From: JBFISM01 sp041608535
GTDB taxonomy: Bacteria > Actinomycetota > Acidimicrobiia > Spongiisociales > UBA5794
Assembly (NCBI GenBank): GCA_041608535.1
Contig: JBFISM010000038.1
Location: 1-27,066 of the forward strand
Direction of reading: 5' to 3'
Length of the DNA: 27,066 nucleotides
Of this stretch, positions 7,609 to 14,259 are shown piece after piece. Below the pieces are notes generated by a model. That model searched no databases. It had not been told where the DNA came from and was given only the letters and a program-made list of their open reading frames with translations. Every line of letters starts with the position of its first letter. Positions within the stretch are counted from its first letter, which is position 1. Both the position numbers and the translations under genes were made by a program.

Positions 7609-10600
7609 AGTCGTCGTCGCCGCCGCAGCGCTGCACAGTGATGCTGAGACCGGTCTGTTCGGCGGTGTTCCCAGAGTCGTCGGCCACGGTCAGCGTGAAG
7701 TCGACGGCGAGACTGTCCACTTCGAGGGCTTCACCCCAGGAGAACACTCCGGTGAGCTGACCGGCGACGATCTCGACCGGCACCTCGCCGAGGATCGGAA
7801 CGAAATCGTCGTCATCGTCGTCGCCATCGTCACCGTCATCGTCGCCATCTTCGTCGTCGTCATCATCGTCGTCCGGGGCGGCGACCCACGAGAGAGTGGC
7901 GGACTCGATGACACCGTGCTCGTCGCTCACGGTCGCCGTGATGACGGCGATGACTGCACCGTCGGTGCACGTGAGCCCCGCCGGTGTGGGAGCGAAGATG
8001 GACACCTCGCTGGTGGCCAGATCGGCGATCACGGGCGCCGTTGCATCGACCACATCGAAGGTGACCGTGGCCGTGGCCGCCAAGCCACTCCGGTCGGTGA
8101 CCTGCACCGTGATCGAAGCGGGGAAGTCATCCGAGTATTCGTCGCCCATGGTGAGCACACCGCTGGCGGCGTCGATCTCGACGTCCTCGGTGTCGTCGAC
8201 GATCGAGAAGGTCACAGCCGCACCCTCCGGGTCGACGGCCGTCACCGTTCCGATGACGTCGCCGTCGTCCATCTCCGTGTCGATCGTGAAGGTGGCATCG
8301 TCCACCTCGGGCGCTTCGTCGACATCGTTCACGGTGATGGTCACCGCAAAGGCGGCAGTACCACCGTTGCCATCGTCGGCGGTGCTCTGCAGGACGATCG
8401 TCGATGCGGCCTCGAAGTCGATTTCGCCTACCACGGACACCGTGCCGGTGGAATCGATCGCCACCGTCTCGCCGTCCGGAGTGAAAGTGATCGCATCACC
8501 GTCGATGTCGGTTGCCGTCACCACACCGAGCACAGTGCCAATGGCGGTGTCCTCGTCGACGTCGAAGCTGGCATCGTCGGCCTCGGGATCGTCATTCACC
8601 GGAGCCACGTCGATCACGGCGTGTGCCACGGAGCTGTCGACCCCGTCTTCGACCTCATAGTCGAAGCCGTCTTCGCCGTTGAAGTCCGCCGGCGGCGTGT
8701 AGCTGACAGACCCGTCGCTGTCGATGGTCACGGATCCACCTGCGTCTGTCACCAGCGTTGCCGGCACGGCGCTGATCGCGTCGCCTTCAGGATCGGTCCA
8801 ACCGGAGAGCACGTCACCGAACGCCGTTGCGTCCTCCACACCGGGGATGACGATGTCGTTCTCCGGTGGCACCGGTGCGTCGGGGACGGCGGCGATCGTG
8901 ATGTCGGCCGTCACCGCAGTCTGCAAGCTGCCGTCGCTGACCGCATACTCGAAGCTGTCGGTTCCGTTGTAGTTGGCGGCAGGTGTGTACACCGCGGTGC
9001 CATCCGCAGCCACCACGACCGAGCCACCGGCGGTGGTGGCGAACGTGCCCGCGGCGGCGCTCAAGGTGTCACCATCGGGATCTGTCCAACCGGCAAGCAG
9101 ATCGAACGCGGCCTCGTCGTCTTCGTCGATGGCGACGCGGGTGCCACCTGCCGGAGCCCGTGGCGGATCCGGCACCGGCGCAACCACAACCTCGACCGTG
9201 ACGACTGTCTCGCTGCTTCCATCCGAAACGGTGTATGAGAAGGTGTCGGTGCCGTTGAAATCGGCCGGCGGCGTGTAGATGATGCTGCCCTCGGCAAGGG
9301 TGCCTCCGGCGGCACTCACTGCATCGAGACCACTCATCACCAACGTGTCCCCGTCGACATCGACCGCGCCGTCGAGCGGCTCGAAGGTGAGCACGCCGTC
9401 TTCGTCGACCGATGGGTCGTTCGGTCCCGGCACCACCGGGAGGTCGTTCACGGAGCGCACGGAGACGGTGACGCGACCGCTGGCCGCCTGACCGTCGGTG
9501 GTGGCCACCGAGTAGGACAGCTCGTCGGTTCCGAAGAAGTCTGCGTCCGGTGTGTACGAGATCTGGCCGGCGGTGACCGCGGCCACACCGTTCGCCGGAG
9601 CCGCGCTCACGAGCACCGAACTCGGATCGACGTCGCCGGTGTCGTTGGCGAGCACTGCGATTGTGACGGTGTCGTCCTCATCGACCACGGCCCCGTCGTC
9701 ACCGACCACGAGGGGCGGCGGCGGTGGCACCGTCGTCGGGGGTGGAACCGTTGTCGGCGGCGGTGTTGTTGGTGGGGGCGCCGTCGGCGGCGGATTCGTC
9801 GGGGGTGGGTCGGTCGGGGGCGGGCTCGTCGGCGGCGGCGGCGTGGCAACCACGGTCGTCGTCGTCTCGAATTCGGCGTTCGTCGTCGTCGTCTCGTCGG
9901 GCAGCGCAAGCGGCAGTACGCCCTCGCTACCGGGGCCGGCTGTGAAGGGCCCTTCGCCGGCGCTCTCCCCGGGCGCCGCAGCGACCGCGGCGGCTGCAGT
10001 TGCCTCGCCGGGCTGAGCCGCTTCGTTGTTGGAGACGAAGAAGGCACCGCCGAGCACGAGGGCGACCGCAGCCGCAATCCCGCCAATGATCGGAGCTTGT
10101 GCCTGGACCAGAGAGGCAACCGTCGCCAGCGGACCAGGCGTGGGCGGTGGCGGTGTCTGCGCCGCTCCACCCTTGGAGGCAGTTGCTCCGGCGGTGGCGC
10201 CGGCACCGGCGGCGACCACCGATCCCCAAATCGAGGCTTTGAGTCCGGCAGGAACAGGGACCATCAGAAGTGCGGCGAACAGCTTCACAGGCGCGAGGTA
10301 GAGCACCCGGTTCTCGGCACAGCGATCACATTTGTTCACGTGGCGGTCGGCAGCCTTGCGCAGCTGCGGAGTCATCTTCTCGACGTCGTCGGGAATGACG
10401 AGGGCGAGGTTCGGACAATCGGTGCGCCCGCGCCGGACGAGGAGATATGTGGCGAGCGTGTTGGAGAAACTCTGCTTCATCCGGCTCACCATCGTGTAGG
10501 CGTTGCCCTTGGTGACGCCCATCACGTCGGCGATCTCCGCCGAATCGAGACCCTGCCGGATGTGCAGGTCCATGACCGTATAGGTGCGGGGATCGAGACC

Positions 10601-11020
10601 GGCAGCTGCTTCCCACACGATATCGGCCGCTTCTTGGATGGCGGCTACTTGTTCGGGATCGATGGAGGGATCGGCATCGGCGATGGCCATGGTGGCGCGC
10701 TCGTCATCGTCGACCGCAGCGGCAAAACCAGGGGCAGTTCGCTTCGAGCTTCGAATTCGATTGAGCCCGCTGCGATGGGCGATGGTGAACAACCAGCTCT
10801 TGAACTTGTCCGGGTTCTCGAGAGTGTCGATCCGCTCGAACGCTTTGATGAAGGTGTCCTGGGCAACGTCCGCGGCTTCTTCACGATTGCGCAACAGGCG
10901 GGTGAGAAAGTCCAGTACACCCTGGAAATAGCGCTCGTACAGCGCCGAGAACGCGTCTTGTCGACCCTCTACGGCTAGCCGTACGAGTTCCCCATCACTC
11001 TCTGGAAGTGGTGTGGCCAT
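7607..11020 (-). CDS. ECF sigma factor fused to zinc motif, transmembrane segment and extracellular cadherin/tandem-95 repeats
   Basis: This 1137-residue protein starts at ATG 11020, with AGG 5 bases upstream; the in-frame ATG 54 bases earlier precedes the sigma homology. Residues 25-92 form sigma region 2 (EEAADVAQDTFIKAFERI, FKSWLFTIAHR). Residues 130-190 form region 4 (LDSAEIADVMGVTKGNAYTMVSR). H227-x3-C231-x2-C234 matches the zinc anti-sigma motif. One strong membrane helix follows at about 309-329. A Pro/Thr-rich stalk spans 377-436. Four approximately 95-residue repeats (437-810) each carry a YTP-x-A-[DN]-[FY]-[FN]-G-x-D signature. Two cadherin-like domains (811-990) and a last domain with a 23-residue Asp-rich tract (1050-1072) complete it. 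Inferred topology: sigma part inside, repeats outside. No separate anti-sigma gene is adjacent, so control may be in cis, perhaps by proteolytic release. The adhesin-like ligand is unknown. Confidence 0.9.
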   Translation of the reverse strand: MATPLPESDGELVRLAVEGRQDAFSALYERYFQGVLDFLTRLLRNREEAADVAQDTFIKAFERIDTLENPDKFKSWLFTIAHRSGLNRIRSSKRTAPGFAAAVDDDERATMAIADADPSIDPEQVAAIQEAADIVWEAAAGLDPRTYTVMDLHIRQGLDSAEIADVMGVTKGNAYTMVSRMKQSFSNTLATYLLVRRGRTDCPNLALVIPDDVEKMTPQLRKAADRHVNKCDRCAENRVLYLAPVKLFAALLMVPVPAGLKASIWGSVVAAGAGATAGATASKGGAAQTPPPPTPGPLATVASLVQAQAPIIGGIAAAVALVLGGAFFVSNNEAAQPGEATAAAAVAAAPGESAGEGPFTAGPGSEGVLPLALPDETTTTNAEFETTTTVVATPPPPTSPPPTDPPPTNPPPTAPPPTTPPPTTVPPPTTVPPPPPLVVGDDGAVVDEDDTVTIAVLANDTGDVDPSSVLVSAAPANGVAAVTAGQISYTPDADFFGTDELSYSVATTDGQAASGRVTVSVRSVNDLPVVPGPNDPSVDEDGVLTFEPLDGAVDVDGDTLVMSGLDAVSAAGGTLAEGSIIYTPPADFNGTDTFSYTVSDGSSETVVTVEVVVAPVPDPPRAPAGGTRVAIDEDDEAAFDLLAGWTDPDGDTLSAAAGTFATTAGGSVVVAADGTAVYTPAANYNGTDSFEYAVSDGSLQTAVTADITIAAVPDAPVPPENDIVIPGVEDATAFGDVLSGWTDPEGDAISAVPATLVTDAGGSVTIDSDGSVSYTPPADFNGEDGFDYEVEDGVDSSVAHAVIDVAPVNDDPEADDASFDVDEDTAIGTVLGVVTATDIDGDAITFTPDGETVAIDSTGTVSVVGEIDFEAASTIVLQSTADDGNGGTAAFAVTITVNDVDEAPEVDDATFTIDTEMDDGDVIGTVTAVDPEGAAVTFSIVDDTEDVEIDAASGVLTMGDEYSDDFPASITVQVTDRSGLAATATVTFDVVDATAPVIADLATSEVSIFAPTPAGLTCTDGAVIAVITATVSDEHGVIESATLSWVAAPDDDDDDDEDGDDDGDDGDDDDDDFVPILGEVPVEIVAGQLTGVFSWGEALEVDSLAVDFTLTVADDSGNTAEQTGLSITVQRCGGDDD
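7805..7873 (-). repeat. GTC-rich trinucleotide tract encoding an Asp-rich run
   Basis: Repeated GTC/ATC triplets on the plus strand encode residues 1050-1072 of the sigma fusion, nearly all Asp with a few Glu and Gly. The tract is in frame, so slippage would change length, not frame. It may bind divalent cations. Confidence 0.8.
8591..9712 (-). repeat. Four tandem extracellular domain repeats of about 95 residues
   Basis: Within the sigma fusion the signature Tyr-Thr-Pro recurs at residues 489, 582, 678 and 774 (spacings 93, 96, 96). Each is followed by a G-x-D and an aromatic-x-Y/V strand, and most units carry D-x-D-G-D or D-P-[DE]-G-D loops. This is the tandem-95/bacterial cadherin-like Ig pattern seen in adhesins, and the acidic loops suggest calcium binding. 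Confidence 0.8.
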
Positions 11021-11284
11021 CCCTACCTGTTTTCGATCGTGCCGAACGCTACAGCAGATGGTGATCTCCACCATCCTCTGCTCGACCTATTTCGTGGGGC
11101 GGTGTGGAGGGGCGGGAGGCGCTGCCTCCCGCCGCTGGCCGGTCCCTACCGGGAGGCACCCGTCCGACCTCGTCACCACCTGTCGTTGGCCCGCCGTTGC
11201 GTTCAAACTTCTGGCATTTGCAGATATGACACAGCTGCGAGCGCATTCTTACATGTTTTCGCGGGAATTATTGAGCTTTTGTCT
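11021..11284. other. Gene-free leader region upstream of the sigma-fusion gene
   Basis: No convincing coding frame. Two structures stand out: an imperfect palindrome at 11054-11081 (GCAGATGGTG-ATCTC-CACCA, then TCTGC after a 3-base bulge), about 35 bases ahead of the ATG, and a GC-rich 9-bp hairpin at 11112-11132 (GCGGGAGGC-GCT-GCCTCCCGC). The part from about 11205 to 11284 is AT-richer than its surroundings and probably holds the promoter of the sigma-fusion gene, but no hexamer pair is clear. Confidence 0.5.
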
Positions 11285-11330
11285 AAAAAAGTGGAGGCGG
11301 GGGGTCGCGGCTTCAACGACCCCCGCCTCC
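11285..11330 (-). terminator. Strong intrinsic terminator
   Basis: On the minus strand GGAGGCGGGGGTCG and its complement (11317-11330 and 11293-11307, one bulged base) form a 14-bp GC-rich stem with a 9-base loop, followed by TTTTTT (complement of 11285-11290). It ends transcription coming from the era side or from an RNA in 11331-11475, before the sigma-fusion leader. Confidence 0.85.
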
Positions 11331-11473
11331 GTACGCAGCCCCCCACCGGGGAGAGAGCTCCCCCTGCTGCGATCTGGCTTCACCTGCTCGGCTCCGTCCC
11401 GAAACCGTTGCAGTCAAGGGTGAGACACACGGCACACAAGACCCTTACACGAAACCAGGCCGATCTGGGTCAA
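11331..11473 (-). ncRNA. Candidate structured small RNA or leader, tentative
   Basis: On the minus strand, upstream of the strong terminator, there are successive stems. GGTTTCG/CGGAGCC has a 3-base loop (11390-11406). CGCAGC/GCTGCG (11334-11371) encloses GGGGAG-CTCT-CTCCCC (11348-11363). AAGGGT/ACCCTT lies at 11416-11446. A weak promoter, TTGACC (11468-11473), 18 bases, TGTAAG (11444-11449), could start an RNA of about 150 bases ending at the terminator, though its -10 overlaps the outermost stem. No match to tmRNA, SRP RNA, RNase P or a riboswitch consensus is recognised. No reading frame is convincing. Confidence 0.35.
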
Positions 11474-11575
11474 ATAGGTCGAGTGGCCCAGCCGCAATTG
11501 GTTTGCTGTCCGTTTTGCCAGATATCGGCGTGAACTGCGAAAACGGATACCGAGTGGGTGCCGAAGAGAAAGAAG

Positions 11576-11605
11576 AAAAGCGGGACCCCGAAGGATCCCG
11601 CTTTT
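11576..11605. terminator. Bidirectional intrinsic terminator downstream of era
   Basis: AAAAGCGGGACCC-CGAA-GGATCCCGCTTTT has a 12-13-bp stem with one mismatch around a tetraloop. On the minus strand it continues into the T-rich CTTTTCTTCTTTCTC, fitting termination of the phoH-era operon 145 bases past era. The plus strand also has a TTTT run. The remaining 11606-11750 stretch shows nothing recognisable. Confidence 0.8.
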
Positions 11606-11750
11606 CATTGTGACAACGATCGTCTGGAGAGAGAGAAGGGAGGAGTCTCGTCGTCACACATGCTGGTTGTACAGGTAGGACACCGCGACGTCTCAATTGT
11701 TACACATTCCTCGGCGATTGAGTCGCTCGACCCAAGCTGGGACGAGAGGG

Positions 11751-12632
11751 TCAGAATCCGAGGCGATCGAGCAACGGTTCCCGACGTTGCCAATCGCGCT
11801 CGACCTTGACGCGCAAGTCGAGGTACACCCTCGTGCCGAAGAACGACTCCAGCTCAGGTCTCGCCTCCTCGCCAACGGCACGCAACACGGAGCCGCCCTT
11901 GCCGATGACGATGCCCTTCTGCGAGTCGCGTTCCACATACACCGTTGCGAGCACATAGAGCATCCCGGACTCGCGGAGCTCGATTTCATCGACGACCACG
12001 GCAAGCGAGTGAGGGAGCTCCTTGTGCAGCCGACTCAGGTACTTCTCGCGGACCCGCTCCGCAATGAGCAATGCATCGGGTTGATCGCTGCTCATACCGG
12101 GCGGGAACCAATATGGCCCTTCGGGAAGTCGCGAAGTGAGCTCACCGAGCAGCAGATCGAGCCCATCCGCCTGCGTCGCGGAAACCGGTACGTAAGCAGC
12201 CATGTCCCATGCTGCGGCGATCTCCAGCTGACGGGCGATCTGTGCGGGTGCGACGAGATCGATCTTGTTGACCGCCACGACTGCAGCCGTGGGTGCCGCT
12301 CGCAACCGCTCGGCGATCAGCCGATCACCAGGCCCGATGGGCTGATCTGCCGCCACCACGAACAACGCGAGATCGGTGTCTTCCAGCGACCCGTAGACGA
12401 GCTTGTTGAGGCGCTCTCCGAGGGCAGTGCGGGGCTTGTGTAACCCAGGGGTGTCGACGAAGACCAGTTGGACGCCGTCGGCGGGGATGGTCAGCACACC
12501 ACGAATGGTGTTCCGTGTGGTTTGCGGGCGGGCACTGGTGATGGACACCTTCTCCCCGACGAGAGCATTCACCAGGGTCGATTTCCCGACGTTGGGTCGT
12601 CCAACGACGGAGACGATGCCTGACCGGGTCAC
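11751..12632 (-). CDS. era: GTPase Era
   Basis: The 293-residue GTPase assists 16S rRNA maturation and 30S assembly. G1 is GRPNVGKS (11-18), the switch region has RPQTTRN, G3 is DTPG (60-63), G4 NKID (122-125) and G5 SAT (151-153). The C-terminal KH domain, which binds the 3' end of 16S rRNA, has the VIGKGG loop at about 242-247. The start is GTG 12632, inside a GTGA overlap with the stop of the CBS-domain gene; the much longer open frame upstream is only a shadow of that gene. It is the last gene of the phoH-pgpH-ybeY-CBS-era operon, and works with YbeY from the same operon on the same RNA end. Confidence 0.97.
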   Translation of the reverse strand: MTRSGIVSVVGRPNVGKSTLVNALVGEKVSITSARPQTTRNTIRGVLTIPADGVQLVFVDTPGLHKPRTALGERLNKLVYGSLEDTDLALFVVAADQPIGPGDRLIAERLRAAPTAAVVAVNKIDLVAPAQIARQLEIAAAWDMAAYVPVSATQADGLDLLLGELTSRLPEGPYWFPPGMSSDQPDALLIAERVREKYLSRLHKELPHSLAVVVDEIELRESGMLYVLATVYVERDSQKGIVIGKGGSVLRAVGEEARPELESFFGTRVYLDLRVKVERDWQRREPLLDRLGF

Positions 12633-13798
12633 GGAGCGGTGGTGAGCCGGACGCGGCTGATGCGACGCCCCTGGACCCGGTCGGCGACAAACTCGTGACC
12701 ATCCAACTCGAATCGCTCTCCCTCGACCGGAACCCGCCCGGCCAGCCCGAGCACGAGACCGCCCACCGTGTCCCACTCCTCGTCTGGCAGCATCACCCCG
12801 ATGAGCTGCTCGAGGTCGTCGATCGACACCCTTCCATCGAGCAGATAGCTGCCCCCGTCCACCTCGACGACCATGGGTTCCTCGTCGTCGTACTCGTCGA
12901 CGATCTCGCCGACGATCTCCTCGAGCAAGTCTTCGATCGTGACGAGACCGGCAGTGCCACCGAACTCGTCGACGACGATGGCGAGATGCACCTGATTGGT
13001 CTGCATCTCCCGCAGGAGCTCGAGCACGGATTTGGTCTCCGGAACGAAGTAGGCCGGTCGCGCAACACCACGGCACTGTTGCGGCGACTCGGCATCGTCC
13101 AGCAGCTTGAGCAAGTCCCGGGCGTAGATCACCCCGACGATGTCGTCGATTCCATCGCCCATGACCGGAACGCGAGACCGGCCCGCCTCGATGACCAGAT
13201 CCGTGGCCAGGTCTGTGGTGTCGGTGGCGGCGAGCGTGACCATGTCGGTGCGCGGGGTCATCACCTCGCGCACCAGCGTGTCACCGAGCTCGATCACCGA
13301 CGAGATCAGCTCTCGCTCGTCTTCGGCATCGTCGTCCGACTCGTCATGGCGGTGCTCGTCGTCATCGACCTCCACCAGATCCACCGTGACGCTTCCAAGC
13401 GCCACTGCGGGCCGCAGCAACCAGGCGAACCGGTAGGCCAGAAGCCGGGGACGGGAACGTCCGATGTTCCGCGGGATGAGATCACCAAAGAGAAGCAACA
13501 CGAGCGCAATCCCGATGATGGCCACCACCAGCGTGCCTGCGGAGAACATTCGCGTAACCGCCCAGCCGGCCAGCAGCGATGCCGTCACCAAGAGCGACAC
13601 GTGGAATATCGCAAGCGACGGCTGCAGCCTCGCACGATCTTCGAGCAGCTCCGCAACCTTGTCGGCCCGATCATCGCCCTCCGCCGCATCGCGAAGCGCA
13701 TCGACGCGCGACGTCCTCACCAGCGAGGCGCCCGATGCGCGGATACAGCCCGCCACCACCACCATGATCGCAGCCACCCCCAGGGTCAGCGCATTCAC
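12629..13798 (-). CDS. CNNM/HlyC-CorC family membrane protein with CBS domain pair
   Basis: The 389-residue protein starts at GTG 13798. The N-terminal DUF21/CNNM-type membrane domain has hydrophobic helices at about 4-20, 61-80 and 88-107 with the family motif GDLIPRNIGR. An acidic stretch (145-163) follows, then ELISSVIELGDTLVREVMTPRTDM and two CBS domains (about 175-300), with VVDEFGGTAGLVTIEDLLEEIVGEI at 275-299. The C-terminal CorC_HlyC domain is at about 305-385. The family is linked to magnesium/cobalt homeostasis or efflux, and the CBS pair probably binds an adenine nucleotide. The name hemolysin is historical. It sits between ybeY and era, the slot that holds dgkA in Bacillus, and is coupled to both by 4-base GTGA overlaps. 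Confidence 0.9.
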   Translation of the reverse strand: MNALTLGVAAIMVVVAGCIRASGASLVRTSRVDALRDAAEGDDRADKVAELLEDRARLQPSLAIFHVSLLVTASLLAGWAVTRMFSAGTLVVAIIGIALVLLLFGDLIPRNIGRSRPRLLAYRFAWLLRPAVALGSVTVDLVEVDDDEHRHDESDDDAEDERELISSVIELGDTLVREVMTPRTDMVTLAATDTTDLATDLVIEAGRSRVPVMGDGIDDIVGVIYARDLLKLLDDAESPQQCRGVARPAYFVPETKSVLELLREMQTNQVHLAIVVDEFGGTAGLVTIEDLLEEIVGEIVDEYDDEEPMVVEVDGGSYLLDGRVSIDDLEQLIGVMLPDEEWDTVGGLVLGLAGRVPVEGERFELDGHEFVADRVQGRRISRVRLTTAP

Positions 13799-14259
13799 GG
13801 CCGCCTCCGGCCCACGGCTGCCAGGAGATCCCTCTCCCTCGATTCCATTCGCTCTGCGTCTTCGTCGTTCACGTGGTCGTAGCCGAGCAAGTGGAGCAGC
13901 CCGTGCACCACCATCAGCGCCATCTCATCCTCGAAATCTACACCTGCCCCGTCGGCCCGGTCGCGGACGACCTGCGGGCAGATCAGCACGTCACCGAGCG
14001 CCAGCGGTGGACCGTTGGGGGAGCCGGCAGGCGCCCCACCCGGGGTCAGCTGCTCCAAAGGGAACGACAAGACGTCGGTAGGCCCTGTCTTGCCCAGGTG
14101 TGCGGCATTGAGTGCCGCGATCCGATCCGAGTCGACGAGCGTGATCGCCACTTCGGTGTCGCCGGGCAGACCCTCACGCTCGAGAACGACGAGGGCGAGA
14201 TCAACGAGATCGCTGGGTTCGAGAGGATCGTCCTGCTCGTCCGAGAAGGCTACGTTCAC
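13795..14259 (-). CDS. ybeY: Endoribonuclease YbeY (rRNA maturation factor)
   Basis: The 154-residue metal-dependent RNase acts in 16S rRNA 3'-end processing and ribosome quality control. The zinc site HGLLHLLGYDH (H-x3-H-x5-H) is complete at about 119-129, and upstream TDVLSFPLE is the family strand motif. A short Gly/Ala/Pro insertion (GGAPAGSPNGPP) follows it. GTG 14259 overlaps the pgpH stop (GTGA), and the TGA overlaps the GTG of the CBS gene. The neighbour era acts on the same rRNA end, in line with the conserved pairing. Confidence 0.96.
   Translation of the reverse strand: MNVAFSDEQDDPLEPSDLVDLALVVLEREGLPGDTEVAITLVDSDRIAALNAAHLGKTGPTDVLSFPLEQLTPGGAPAGSPNGPPLALGDVLICPQVVRDRADGAGVDFEDEMALMVVHGLLHLLGYDHVNDEDAERMESRERDLLAAVGRRRP

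Noticed and set aside
7805..7873. GTC-repeat tract considered as a CRISPR-like or regulatory repeat
   Set aside because: It has no spacers and is an in-frame coding microsatellite for Asp.
7916..9238. Plus-strand open frame of 440 codons opposite the sigma-fusion repeats
   Set aside because: It mirrors the repeat-coding strand, is rich in His/Arg/Gly, and has no recognisable domain or ribosome-binding site.
9713..9892. GGTGGGGGC-type repeats considered as a minisatellite or G-quadruplex array
   Set aside because: They are best explained as codons for the Pro/Thr stalk of the sigma fusion; quadruplex formation cannot be judged from sequence alone.
11331..11473. Match to SRP RNA, cobalamin or c-di-AMP (ydaO) riboswitch
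   Set aside because: Short similar words (GGTGAAGCC, GGGGGAGC) occur but in the wrong order and without the conserved cores.
11509..11547. TCCGTTTT / AAAACGGA inverted repeat as an operator
   Set aside because: The 8-bp arms are 23 bases apart with no nearby promoter or gene start; it could be chance in this AT-richer stretch.
12633..13076. N-terminal extension of era by about 148 codons
   Set aside because: It is an Arg/Gly-rich out-of-frame reading of the CBS-domain gene; Era homology starts at the GTG in the GTGA overlap.
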